Assembly: GCF_042648505.1 (NCBI RefSeq)
Contig: NZ_JBHRXK010000002.1
Span: forward strand, 372,001-436,000
Direction: 5' to 3'
DNA length: 64,000 nucleotides
Source of the DNA: Lysobacter_L cavernae
Lineage (GTDB): Bacteria; Pseudomonadota; Gammaproteobacteria; Xanthomonadales; Xanthomonadaceae
Part shown: in pieces, positions 40,654 to 51,422 of the stretch
Position numbering within the stretch: the stretch's first letter is position 1
Layout of the letters: each line of letters begins with the position of its first letter
Position numbers and translations under genes: made by a program
The notes under the pieces: generated by a model
Told to the model about the DNA's origin: nothing
What the model saw: only the letters and a program-made list of their open reading frames with translations
The model's database searches: none

Positions 40654-41520
40654 GTGGACCGCATGCCTGCCGCCAGCGACGGCGCAGCGCACCCGGGCGC
40701 GACACGCCTGCGCGCGCTCATCGTCGACGACGAGCCGTTGGCCCGGCGCGGCCTGGAAATCCGCCTGCGCGACCATCCCGATGTCGAAATCGTCGGCCAG
40801 TACGGCGATGGCGCCGCCGCGATCACGGGCCTGCGCAAACACCATCCGGATTTGATGTTCCTCGACGTGCAGATGCCGGGCATCGACGGTTTCGAGACGC
40901 TGCGCAGCATTCCCGCGGCCGAGCTGCCGCTGGTGGTGTTCGTCACCGCCTACGATCATTACGCGATCCGCGCGTTCGAGGCCTCGGCCACCGACTACCT
41001 GCTCAAGCCGGTCGACGAGTCGCGGCTGAGCCAGGCGCTCGATCGCGTACGGCGCAGCCACGTGCAGCGCGAGGCCAGCGGCCACTGCGCGCACCTGCTC
41101 GGCCTGCTCGGCGAGCTGAGCGGGCGGCCGCCGCTGGACCTCGACGCAGCGCTGCGGCCGGACGCGATCGAGCAACTGCGTCGCGAGGACAAGCTGGCCG
41201 TGCGCGACGGCGGCCACACGGTGCGCGTCGACCTGGCCGCGATCCGCTGGATCGATGCGGCCGGCGACTACATGTGCATCCACACCGACGGCGACACGCC
41301 GCAAGGCAAGACCCTGATCCTGCGCGCCACCATGGGCGAGCTGGAAAAACAGCTCGATCCGCAGCGTTTCCCGCGCATCCACCGCTCCACCATCGTCAAC
41401 GCGCGGCGGGTGGTGGAACTGCGTCCGCACAGCAACGGCGAAAGCTTCCTGCGCCTGGACTGCGGCCAGGAGCTGAAACTCTCGCGCAGCCACCGCGACA
41501 AGCTGGCGCTGCTGCTGTAA
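40654..41520 (+). CDS. LytTR-type response regulator
   Basis: A 288-residue regulator with a receiver domain (IVDDEPLARRGLE; phosphorylatable Asp in LMFLDVQMPG) and a C-terminal LytTR DNA-binding domain (RWIDAAGDYMCIHT; RIHRSTIVNARRV). It forms a pair with the LytS-like kinase just upstream. The GTG at 40654 is used for its spacing from the kinase stop; an ATG at 40663 is also in frame. The RND pump operon begins 186 bases downstream on the same strand, so it may be the target, but no clear pair of LytTR repeats is seen, only one half-site-like ACCGTTGGG at 41609. Confidence 0.9.
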   Translation: MDRMPAASDGAAHPGATRLRALIVDDEPLARRGLEIRLRDHPDVEIVGQYGDGAAAITGLRKHHPDLMFLDVQMPGIDGFETLRSIPAAELPLVVFVTAYDHYAIRAFEASATDYLLKPVDESRLSQALDRVRRSHVQREASGHCAHLLGLLGELSGRPPLDLDAALRPDAIEQLRREDKLAVRDGGHTVRVDLAAIRWIDAAGDYMCIHTDGDTPQGKTLILRATMGELEKQLDPQRFPRIHRSTIVNARRVVELRPHSNGESFLRLDCGQELKLSRSHRDKLALLL

Positions 41521-41706
41521 CCCCGCGCGCTGTAACCCGCGCCGGCACACGGCGCCTCGCCCGCCACGCCGCAAATATCGTGCCGAAACGCTTCGGCGCA
41601 GCTACCACACCGTTGGGCGCAAACCCTGCCCCAGCGTGACTTCCGGGGCATAACGTCGCCTGGCAGCGGGCGCATCGTCCACCGCACTTCCGTTGCGGAC
41701 CCGCCG

Positions 41707-44700
41707 ATGAAGCTCACCGATGCCTCGCTGCGCAATCCCGCCGCCGTGGCGGTGGCCGTGGCCATGGTCTGCGCGTTCGGCCTGATGAGCCTGCTCGACC
41801 TGCCGCTGCAGCTGTTCCCCGACATCGAGCGACCGCAGATGTCGATCCAGACCGGCTGGCGCGCGGCCTCGCCGCAGGAAATGGAGTCGGAGATCGTCGA
41901 GCCGATCGAGGCGGTGATGCAGGGCCTGCCCGCGCTCGAGGAGATCGCCTCCAACGTCAACGCCGGCAATGCCCAGATCAACCTGACCTTCGCCGTCGGC
42001 AGCGACATGGACGCGATGCTGGTGGAGGTGCTGTCGCGGATGAACCGCCTGCAGCCGCTGCCGCGCGATGCCACCCCGCCGGTGGTGCAGGCCGGCGCCG
42101 ACAACGCCAACAACTCGCTGACCTTCTTCTTCGTGCAGAAGCTGCCGGACACGCGTGGCGACATCCTCGACTACCGGCAACTGATCGAGGACCGCATCGT
42201 GCCGCGCCTGTCGGCGGTGGACGGCGTCGCCGGCGTCGAGATCAACGGCGGCGCGCCGGAAGAGCTGACCATCACCCTCAACCTGGAACGCGCCGCTGCG
42301 CTGGGCATCCAGATCCCCGAGGTGGCGGCGGTGGCCGCGCGCGCCACCGACATCTCCGGCGGCGTGGTCGAGGCCGGACGCCGCGAGTACGTTCTGAGGT
42401 TCGCCGGGCGCTATTCCCCCGAAGCGCTCGGCAACCTCATCCTCGCCTGGCGCGACGGGCGGCCGGTGCGCCTAGCCGATGTCGCCACCGTCGAGGTCAA
42501 ACGCCCCGAGCAACGCCAGTTCGCCTATCAGAACGGCAACCCCGCCATCGGCCTGCGCATCCTGCGCGAGAGCGGCGCCAATGTGCTCGACACCCTGGAC
42601 GAGGTGAAGCGCGTTGTCGCCGACGTGCGCGAGAAAGAGCTCAAGCCGCGCGGGCTCGACATCGCGCAGAGCTTCGACGCGTCGGTGTTCATCAATCGCG
42701 CCATCGGCCTGTTGTCCGGCAGCCTCGGTGCCGGCGTACTGCTGGCGGTAGGTTGCCTGTGGTGGTTCCTGCGCGACGTGCGCGCGACGTTGCTGATCGC
42801 CTGCGCCATCCCGATTTCGCTGCTGGCCACCTTCATCGTCCTCAAGCTCGGCGGACGCAGCCTCAACGTCATCTCGCTGGCCGGGCTGGCCTTCGCCGTC
42901 GGCATGGTCATGGATGCCGCGGTGGTGGTCGCCGAGAACATCGTGCGCCTGCGCGAGACCGGCCTGCCGGCGCGGCAGGCGGCGCTGGAGGGCACCCGCC
43001 AGGTCGCCGGCGCACTGGTCGCCTCCACGGTCACCACGGTCGCGGTGTTCGTGCCGGTGATCTTCATGGACGACGTCGAGGGCCAGCTGTTCTCCGACCT
43101 GGCATTGACCATCTCGATCGCGGTGGGCATCTCGTTGCTGATCGCCGTGACCGTGCTGCCGGCGGCGGCAGGCAGCTGGTTGCGCGCCAATCCGCGTGAC
43201 GCCCAGCAGCACCGCTATTGGGCGCGCGTGACGGAGTGGGCGCTGCGCACCACCGGCGACCGCAAGCGCCAATGGAGGTGGGTGGGCGCGGTGGTGGGCG
43301 GTCCGATCCTGCTGGCGGCGTTGCTGATGCCACAGATCGACTACCTGCCTCCGGTGAAGCGCGCGGCGGTGGACGCGGTGTTCAACTTCCCACCCGGCAT
43401 GAGCCCGGAGCGCGTCAACAGCGAGATCGCGCCGACGTTACTTGCGCGCATGAAGCCGTACATGGACGGGCAGAAGGGACCGCAGCTGAGCAACTGGTAC
43501 CTGTGGCTGTGGCCCGGCGGCGGCACTATCGGCGCGCGCGTGGCCGATCCGGCGCAGATCGGCGAACTCGAGCGCATCGTCCGCGACGAAGTCGTCACCG
43601 GTTTCCCGGACACCCGCGCCTTCGCCAGCGAAGGCGAGCTGTTCGGCGGCTTCGGCGGTTCGGCGCGCGCCATCGCCATCCACCTGCAGCACACCGACGG
43701 CGACGCGTTGGCGCGCGCGGCGGAGGCCGGCCGCAAGCGGTTGTCGGAGCGCTTCCCCGGCGCCAACGTGCAGGCCTGGCCCAATGCCGATGCCGGCGCG
43801 CCGGAGCTGCGCGTCCACCCCGACGACCGCCGCCTGGCCGAAGTCGGCTGGCGACGACCGGAACTGGGCACGGTGGTGCGCACGCTCGGCGACGGCCAAT
43901 GGCTGGGCGAGCACTTCGACGGCGATCGCCGCCTGGCCATCATCCTGCGCAGCGACCGCGAGAACGACCTCGAGCGCCTCGGCGTCGCGCCGCTGGCGAC
44001 CCCGCAAGGCGGCGTGTTGAGCCTGGGCGAGTTGGCGCAGGTGGACACGGTGCTCGCACCGAATCAATTGCGCCGCATCGACCGCCGCCGCACCGTCACC
44101 CTGACCGTCGACCCGCCGCCGGCGATGTCGCTGGAGGCGGCGCTGCGCATCGTCGACGACGACGTGGTGCCGGCACTGCGCGAGGTCCTGCCCGCCGACG
44201 CCGACGTCCGCGTGTCCGGCAGCGCCGACCGCCTCGACGAGGTCGTGCGCAGCATGGGCCTGAACTTCGTCATGGCGCTGGTGGTGCTGTTCATGTTGAT
44301 GGCGGCGATGTTCCGCTCACTGCGCGACAGCGCCTTCGTGATGGCGACGCTGCCGATGGCGGTGCTCGGCGGCGTGCTCGGCCTGCGCGCGCTCGACCTG
44401 GCCGCCGGGCAGACCCTCGACCTGCTGTCGATGATCGGTTTCATCATGCTGCTGGGGATGGTGATCAACAACGCGATCCTGCTGGTGGCGCAGACGCGCG
44501 AGGCGCAGGCCGCCGGTGCCGGCCTCGACGACGCCCTGCGCCAGGCCCTGGACCAGCGCCTGCGACCGATCCTGATCGCCGCCCTGACCGGCGTGCTCGG
44601 CGCACTGCCGATGGCCATCAACCCCGGGCCGGGCGCGGTGATCTACCGCGGCCTGGCGGCGGTGTCGGTCGGCGGCGTGGCGCTGAGCCTGCTGTTCACC

Positions 44701-44805
44701 GTGGTGCTGGTGCCGGCGCTGCTGCGCCTGGCCGAATCGCGCCGCGATGCCGCGACGGCGGCCGATCCGCTCGCCACTGCGCCCCTGCCCCAGGCTTCGT
44801 CCTGA
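41707..44805 (+). CDS. RND family efflux pump, inner-membrane component
   Basis: A 1032-residue RND transporter. It opens MKLTDASLRNPAAVAVAVAM and shows the usual order of hydrophobic segments and two periplasmic loops. In the TM4 relay segment GMVMDAAVVVAENI, the first Asp of the AcrB Asp pair is kept and the second is Ala, as in CusA; the TM10 segment MVINNAILLV lacks the AcrB Lys. It is thus not a canonical drug/proton pump of the AcrB type. It is followed by its adaptor at 44832 with 26 bases between. No outer-membrane factor is present, so a TolC-like channel from elsewhere would be needed. Confidence 0.88.
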   Translation: MKLTDASLRNPAAVAVAVAMVCAFGLMSLLDLPLQLFPDIERPQMSIQTGWRAASPQEMESEIVEPIEAVMQGLPALEEIASNVNAGNAQINLTFAVGSDMDAMLVEVLSRMNRLQPLPRDATPPVVQAGADNANNSLTFFFVQKLPDTRGDILDYRQLIEDRIVPRLSAVDGVAGVEINGGAPEELTITLNLERAAALGIQIPEVAAVAARATDISGGVVEAGRREYVLRFAGRYSPEALGNLILAWRDGRPVRLADVATVEVKRPEQRQFAYQNGNPAIGLRILRESGANVLDTLDEVKRVVADVREKELKPRGLDIAQSFDASVFINRAIGLLSGSLGAGVLLAVGCLWWFLRDVRATLLIACAIPISLLATFIVLKLGGRSLNVISLAGLAFAVGMVMDAAVVVAENIVRLRETGLPARQAALEGTRQVAGALVASTVTTVAVFVPVIFMDDVEGQLFSDLALTISIAVGISLLIAVTVLPAAAGSWLRANPRDAQQHRYWARVTEWALRTTGDRKRQWRWVGAVVGGPILLAALLMPQIDYLPPVKRAAVDAVFNFPPGMSPERVNSEIAPTLLARMKPYMDGQKGPQLSNWYLWLWPGGGTIGARVADPAQIGELERIVRDEVVTGFPDTRAFASEGELFGGFGGSARAIAIHLQHTDGDALARAAEAGRKRLSERFPGANVQAWPNADAGAPELRVHPDDRRLAEVGWRRPELGTVVRTLGDGQWLGEHFDGDRRLAIILRSDRENDLERLGVAPLATPQGGVLSLGELAQVDTVLAPNQLRRIDRRRTVTLTVDPPPAMSLEAALRIVDDDVVPALREVLPADADVRVSGSADRLDEVVRSMGLNFVMALVVLFMLMAAMFRSLRDSAFVMATLPMAVLGGVLGLRALDLAAGQTLDLLSMIGFIMLLGMVINNAILLVAQTREAQAAGAGLDDALRQALDQRLRPILIAALTGVLGALPMAINPGPGAVIYRGLAAVSVGGVALSLLFTVVLVPALLRLAESRRDAATAADPLATAPLPQASS

Positions 44806-44831
44806 TCGTTTTCTCTCCCCCGGAGGTTGCC

Positions 44832-45929
44832 ATGCGCACCTTGCACCAGTGCCTCATCGCCGCAACCGTTGCGGCTGTCGTGGTGGTTCCACTGATCGAC
44901 CTGGACGCCGATGCCAGCGCCCCCGCCCAGCCGCCGGCGCCGCCCGCCGTGGTCAGCGTGGCCGCGGCGATCAGCACCGAACTGGCGCCACGCCACTGGG
45001 CGCCCGGCAGCGTGATCAGCCGCCAGGACGCGCGCGTGGCCAGCGAACAGGACGGACGCGTGATCGAGGTCGTGGAGGTCGGCCAGCAGGTCCGCGCCGG
45101 CCAGCCCCTGGCAGTGCTCGACGACACCGCACTGCGCCTGCGCGAACGCGAAAGCCAGGCCGACCTGGGCCGCATCCAGGCCCAGCTCGACATGGCCACG
45201 CGGCAGGAGCAGCGCTACGCGCAGCTCGCCGCGCAGCAGAACATCGCCCGCGCCCAGTACGAGCAGTTGCGCGCCGACCGCGACACGCTGGTGCAGGACC
45301 GCGCCCGCGCCCAGGCCCTGCTCGCGCAGACGCGCCACCAGCGCACGCAGATGGTGGTGCGCGCGCCGTTCGCGGGCGTGGTCGCCGAGCGCCAGGTGCA
45401 GCTGGGCGAGTACCTCACCACCGGCGCCGCGGTGGCGCGGCTGGTCGACACCGCCGCGCAGGAAGTGCGGGCGCGGGCCCCGGTGGACCTGGGCCCGCAC
45501 CTGGCCGTGGGCACGCCGGTGCTGGTGCGCGTGGGCCAGACCGAGCGCCCGCACCCGGTCAGCGCGCTGGTGCCGGTCGGCGACGAGGCCTCGCGCCAGC
45601 TGGAGCTGCGCATCGCCCTGGCCACCAGCGAGCTGCCGGTGGGCAGCGCGGTGGACGTCGGCCTGCCCAGCGCGACGACGCGCGCGGTGGTGGCGGTGCC
45701 GCGCGATGCGGTGGTCCTGCGCCGCGAGGGTTCCTTCGTGCTGCGCGTCGGCGGCGATGGCCGGGCCGAGCGGCTGGCAGTCACCACCGGCACCGCGGTC
45801 GGCGAACTGGTCGAGGTCGCCGGCCCGGTGGCCGCGGGCGACCGCCTGATCGTGCGCGGCGGCGAACGCGTCGAGCCCGGCCAGGCCGTCACCGTCCAGA
45901 CCCTGTCGCGCGCGGTGTCCGCGCGTTAG
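44832..45929 (+). CDS. RND efflux periplasmic adaptor
   Basis: A 365-residue membrane-fusion protein. The N-terminal hydrophobic segment (CLIAATVAAVVVVPLI) anchors or exports it. The lipoyl halves are RVIEVVEVGQQVRAGQPLAV and MVVRAPFAGVVAERQV, joined by a helical hairpin rich in Gln, Arg and Ala. The barrel and membrane-proximal domains follow. GGAGG lies 7 bases before the ATG at 44832. It completes the pump with the RND gene upstream. A bidirectional terminator follows. Confidence 0.9.
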   Translation: MRTLHQCLIAATVAAVVVVPLIDLDADASAPAQPPAPPAVVSVAAAISTELAPRHWAPGSVISRQDARVASEQDGRVIEVVEVGQQVRAGQPLAVLDDTALRLRERESQADLGRIQAQLDMATRQEQRYAQLAAQQNIARAQYEQLRADRDTLVQDRARAQALLAQTRHQRTQMVVRAPFAGVVAERQVQLGEYLTTGAAVARLVDTAAQEVRARAPVDLGPHLAVGTPVLVRVGQTERPHPVSALVPVGDEASRQLELRIALATSELPVGSAVDVGLPSATTRAVVAVPRDAVVLRREGSFVLRVGGDGRAERLAVTTGTAVGELVEVAGPVAAGDRLIVRGGERVEPGQAVTVQTLSRAVSAR

Positions 45930-45952
45930 GGCCGCGACCCCGCCCATAACGA

Positions 45953-45976
45953 AACAGGCCCCTTGCGGGGCCTGTT
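45953..45976. terminator. Bidirectional rho-independent terminator
   Basis: AACAGGCCCC TTGC GGGGCCTGTT is a perfect 10-base stem. The minus strand continues with TTTCGTT. It lies between the convergent ends of the RND adaptor gene and rpoD and probably ends both. Confidence 0.88.
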
Positions 45977-45998
45977 GGTGACGACGGCTTGCCAGCGG

Positions 45999-47858
<1,860 letters not shown>

Positions 47859-47941
47859 GGACTGGACACCGGAGGTTGAGGCTGGGGAACCGAGCATTAT
47901 ACCCGGCGAGGCCAGCCTTGGCTGAAAGGAAGAGTTCGGGG

Positions 47942-48382
47942 TCAGGCCCGCAACAGGAAAGTCACCGGACCGTCGTTGACCAGACTGATCACCATATGGG
48001 CACCGAACCGCCCGGTTTCCACCCCCCCAGCATGGTTTTGTCGGCAGATTGCCACCAGACGACTGAACAACGGTTCAGCCCGTTCCGGTGCGGCCGCGGT
48101 GCTGAAGCCCGGCCGCATCCCGCTGCGGGTGTCGGCCGCCAAGGTGAACTGGCTGACCAGCAACAAACCGCCGCCGGTGTCGGCCAGTCCGCGGTTCATG
48201 CGCCCGGCCTCATCGGCAAACACACGGTAACCGAGCAGGCGTTCGGCCATGCGCTGCACCTGCGCCTCGCCGTCGTCGGGCTCGACCCCGACCAGCGCCA
48301 GCAGCCCCGGTCCGATCGCACCGACGGTGGCGCCGTCGACGCGCACGCTGGCTTCGGTCACGCGCTGGATCAGGGCCAGCAT
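47942..48382 (-). CDS. dtd: D-aminoacyl-tRNA deacylase
   Basis: A 146-residue enzyme that removes D-amino acids (and glycine from tRNA-Ala) from mischarged tRNAs in the cytoplasm. The active-site segments are SQFTLAADTRSGMRP and the cis Gly-Pro in VNDGPVTF. The start MLALIQRVTEASVRVDG at 48382 matches the family; longer in-frame starts do not. It is 83 bases upstream of rpoD on the same strand, so they may share a transcript. Confidence 0.96.
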   Translation of the reverse strand: MLALIQRVTEASVRVDGATVGAIGPGLLALVGVEPDDGEAQVQRMAERLLGYRVFADEAGRMNRGLADTGGGLLLVSQFTLAADTRSGMRPGFSTAAAPERAEPLFSRLVAICRQNHAGGVETGRFGAHMVISLVNDGPVTFLLRA

Positions 48383-48475
48383 GTCGGCTCTCGCATGGGG
48401 CGTCCGCACAGGAGTGGAAGCACGATGCTGTCGGTGCCGGCCGGAGCGGTCAACCGGCACGGTTAGACTCGTCGC

Positions 48476-49396
48476 ATGAGCCGACTTGCTGCACGCTTGC
48501 TGTACGCCTTCGCCGCCCTGCTCGGTCGCCTGCCGTGGCCGTGGCTATTGCGCCTGGGCGACGGCCTGGCGGCGTGGTGGCGCTGGCGCGACGTGCGCGA
48601 GAGTCGGGTCGCGCGCATCAACCTGGAACTGGCCTATCCGGAGCTGCTGCCGCCCCAGCGCGCGCAACTGCACGACGCGATCCTGCGCACCACCGCCCGC
48701 CAGGTGCTGGAGACGCTGCGGCTGTGGACCCGCCCGCACAGCGAGAACCTGCGCCTGCTGCGCGAGCAGCACGGCACCGACCTGATGGACCAGGCGATCG
48801 CCGCCGGCCGCGGCGTGATCATCGCCGCGCCGCACCACGGCAACTGGGAGCTGCTCAACCAGTGGCTGGCCTGGCGCACGCCGCTGGCGATCCTGTACCG
48901 GCCACCGGAGTCGGCGGTGGTCGAGGCCTTCCTCCACCTGGTCCGCGCCGACACCGACGCGTCCCGCGTCACCCAGGTGCGCGCCGAAGGCCCGGCGATC
49001 CGCCAGCTGTTCAAGATCCTCAACGGCGGTGGCGTGACCGGCATCCTGCCCGACCAGCAACCCAAGGCCGGCGACGGCGAGTTCGCCCCGTTCTTCGGCG
49101 TGCCGGCGCTGACCATGACCCTGCTCGGGCGGCTGGCCGCGCGCACCGGCGCGACCGTGCTGTTCGCCTGGTGCGAACGCATCGACACCCACGCCGACCG
49201 GCCCGGCTTCGCCCTGCACATCGAAGCGGCGCCGGCGGCGGTCGCCGACCCCGATCCGGCGGTGGCGGTGGCGGCGCTCAACGCCGCGGTCGAGCGCATC
49301 GCGCGCCGCGACCCGGCGCAATACCAGTGGACCTACAAACGCTATACGCTGCGGCCACCGGGTTCCGGGGAAGAGAATCCGTACTGGAATCGCTGA
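48476..49396 (+). CDS. LpxL-like lipid A lysophospholipid acyltransferase
   Basis: A 306-residue inner-membrane acyltransferase of the LpxL/HtrB family, which adds secondary acyl chains to lipid A. The H-x4-E catalytic motif is in APHHGNWELLNQW. The N-terminal hydrophobic segment LLYAFAALLGRLP anchors it. The conserved ILPDQQPKAGDGEFAPFFG block is present. The acyl chain length added cannot be told. It diverges from dtd, with 93 bases between. A 14-base tandem repeat starts at its stop codon. Confidence 0.9.
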   Translation: MSRLAARLLYAFAALLGRLPWPWLLRLGDGLAAWWRWRDVRESRVARINLELAYPELLPPQRAQLHDAILRTTARQVLETLRLWTRPHSENLRLLREQHGTDLMDQAIAAGRGVIIAAPHHGNWELLNQWLAWRTPLAILYRPPESAVVEAFLHLVRADTDASRVTQVRAEGPAIRQLFKILNGGGVTGILPDQQPKAGDGEFAPFFGVPALTMTLLGRLAARTGATVLFAWCERIDTHADRPGFALHIEAAPAAVADPDPAVAVAALNAAVERIARRDPAQYQWTYKRYTLRPPGSGEENPYWNR

Positions 49397-49429
49397 TCAA
49401 CAGCCGCTGATCAACAACCGCTGATCAAC
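49391..49429. repeat. 14-base tandem repeat at a gene end
   Basis: CGCTGATCAAC occurs at 49391, 49405 and 49419, exactly 14 bases apart, in a row of three units (CGCTGATCAACAGC, CGCTGATCAACAAC, CGCTGATCAACCAC). The TGA stop of the acyltransferase gene lies in the first unit. Confidence 0.85.
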
Positions 49430-49458
49430 CACATTGATCGACGCTGGGGGAGGCATCG

Positions 49459-50898
49459 ATGCGCCATTGGTTGTTGCTGTTCGCTTTGTTCACCGCACCG
49501 GCCGTGGCCGGTGACGACCTCGACGCGATGAACGCCGCGAGCCAGGCCTGGGACCGCTACGCGCAACTGGGCAGCCGCGACGACCCGGCCGCGGCCGACC
49601 TGCTCGCCGGCTCGACCCTGCGCCATTACGGCTTCCTGCGTGACGCCGCGCTGGTCGCCTCGGCCGAACAGGTGCGGCGCCTGCCGCTCAGCGACCGCGT
49701 GTTCGTCTACGTGCTGCGTGCCAAGCTCGACGGCGATCGCCTGGCCGCGCTCGATGACCGCGACATCGCCCGCCTATGCGTGCGCGAGGGCTGGTGCGGC
49801 GTCGCCTCGCCCGCCCCGGGCGAGGCCGTGTCGCAGCTGAGCCACGTCACCCTGATCGCCAGCGACCGCGCGGTCGGCGAGCTGGGGCCGCCGACCGGCA
49901 CCCAGTTTCAGTTTGGCCCCGAGCTTGCACGTGAGGCCGGCGCCTGGAAGGTGATGGCGGAAACGCTGGCGCTCGACGAATCGACCGGCATCCAGCACGA
50001 GATCACGCGCTCGGGGATGTCCGAGACGCAGATGCTGCAGTTCATCGTCGCCCGCCTGGCCGGTGGCGAAGGCGACGCGCCGCCGCTGGCGGTGCTCGAC
50101 CGCCCACTGCGCGATGACGCTACCGCGCGCACCCGCCTCAACGAGACCTGGCCGCGCTACGAGGACGGCTACCGCGCCCGCGTCACCGCGCTGGAGAAGA
50201 AGGCCGCCGACGGCGACAGCCTGGCGCAGTTCGCGCTGGGCTCGCTGCTGTACTCCGGTGCCCTGCCCGCGATCGCGCCCAAGGACAGCGTCCGCGCCCT
50301 GCAACTGCTGGAACAGGCCAGCGACGCCGGCAATGCCCAGGCCGCCGCCGCGGTGATCCAGGCACTCACCCAGGACTACACCCCGGCCAAGGGCAAGCCG
50401 GTGCCTGCCGACACGGTCGCCAAGCTGGCCCGGCACACGCGCCGCGCCGCCGAGGGCGGGGTCGGCCCGGCCATGGCCCACCTCGGCGGCCTGATCTTCA
50501 ACGGCGCCGGCGGCAACGGCCGCGATTGCCAGCAGGCCGAGGAATGGAGCGCACGCGCCGAGGACGCCGGCGTCACCGGCGCGCGCAACGACCGGGTCTG
50601 GTTCCTGGCGACCTGCCCGATCGCCGCGCAGCGCGACCCGAAGCGGGCGATGGCGCTGGCCGGGCACATGATCGCCCAGGCCGACACGCTGTCCTACGCC
50701 GAACTCGACACGGTCGCCGCCGCGCTCGCCGCCAACGGCCGCTTCGACGAGGCCGTGCACTACCAGCAACGCGCGATCGCGGGCCTGCCGCAGGAAGCCA
50801 CCGACACCCGGCGGCGGATGCGCCAGCGCCTGGCTGTCTACCAGCGACGCCACGACTGGGTGCAGGACTACAACGCCTACGAGCAGCCGGTGCTATGA
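49459..50898 (+). CDS. Exported Sel1-type repeat protein of unknown function
   Basis: A 479-residue protein with a signal peptide (MRHWLLLFALFTAPAVAG). The C-terminal half has helical segments like Sel1/TPR repeats (DGDSLAQFALGSLLYSGA; PAMAHLGGLIFNGAGG), which usually bind other proteins. The N-terminal half has no recognised domain. It overlaps the next gene by four bases (ATGA), so it is translated with two PH-domain membrane proteins. The function is unknown; it probably acts in the periplasm. Confidence 0.75.
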   Translation: MRHWLLLFALFTAPAVAGDDLDAMNAASQAWDRYAQLGSRDDPAAADLLAGSTLRHYGFLRDAALVASAEQVRRLPLSDRVFVYVLRAKLDGDRLAALDDRDIARLCVREGWCGVASPAPGEAVSQLSHVTLIASDRAVGELGPPTGTQFQFGPELAREAGAWKVMAETLALDESTGIQHEITRSGMSETQMLQFIVARLAGGEGDAPPLAVLDRPLRDDATARTRLNETWPRYEDGYRARVTALEKKAADGDSLAQFALGSLLYSGALPAIAPKDSVRALQLLEQASDAGNAQAAAAVIQALTQDYTPAKGKPVPADTVAKLARHTRRAAEGGVGPAMAHLGGLIFNGAGGNGRDCQQAEEWSARAEDAGVTGARNDRVWFLATCPIAAQRDPKRAMALAGHMIAQADTLSYAELDTVAAALAANGRFDEAVHYQQRAIAGLPQEATDTRRRMRQRLAVYQRRHDWVQDYNAYEQPVL

Positions 50899-51422
50899 GC
50901 GACCCCGACCGCATCCCGACGGCACCGACGCACGCCGCGCCACCCGACTCCGCCGACTGGCAACCGCTGCCGTTGCGCGCACGCGCGCTGTGCGTGCTCG
51001 GTGCGTTGCCTCTGGCGGTCCCGGCCGCGGTTGCCGGCTTCGTGCTGGGCACGGCGTTCGACCGGCACCTGCCGCTGCTGTCGTCGACCGGCGGCGCGGT
51101 ACTCGGTGCCACGCTCGGTCTTGGTTTCGGCGCCTGGCTCGGCCTCAAGCACTACCGCCACACCTTCTGGCACCTCGACGACGACGGCCTGGCGATCCGC
51201 CGCGGCAAGCTGTGGCAGCGCGAGACACGGGTGCCGGCCACGCGCGTGCAGCACCTCGACCTCAAGCGCGGCCCGCTGCAGCGCCGTCGCCGGCTGGCGA
51301 CGCTGGTGGTGCACACCGCCGGCACCCGCCACAGCGCGGTGACGCTGGCGCATCTCGATGTCGACGACGCCGAGCGCCTGCGCGATCACCTCGGCCGCCA
51401 GAACGATGACGTCGACGCCTGA
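50895..51422 (+). CDS. PH-domain membrane protein, YdbS-like
   Basis: A 175-residue protein with two hydrophobic segments (about residues 32-53 and 62-82) followed by a bacterial PH domain (WHLDDDGLAIRRGKLWQRET; RRLATLVVHTAG). It starts in the ATGA overlap with the Sel1-type gene, and its end overlaps the start of the next gene. YdbS/YdbT pairs have been linked to protection against some bacteriocins and to envelope stress, but no definite role is known. Confidence 0.82.
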   Translation: MSDPDRIPTAPTHAAPPDSADWQPLPLRARALCVLGALPLAVPAAVAGFVLGTAFDRHLPLLSSTGGAVLGATLGLGFGAWLGLKHYRHTFWHLDDDGLAIRRGKLWQRETRVPATRVQHLDLKRGPLQRRRRLATLVVHTAGTRHSAVTLAHLDVDDAERLRDHLGRQNDDVDA

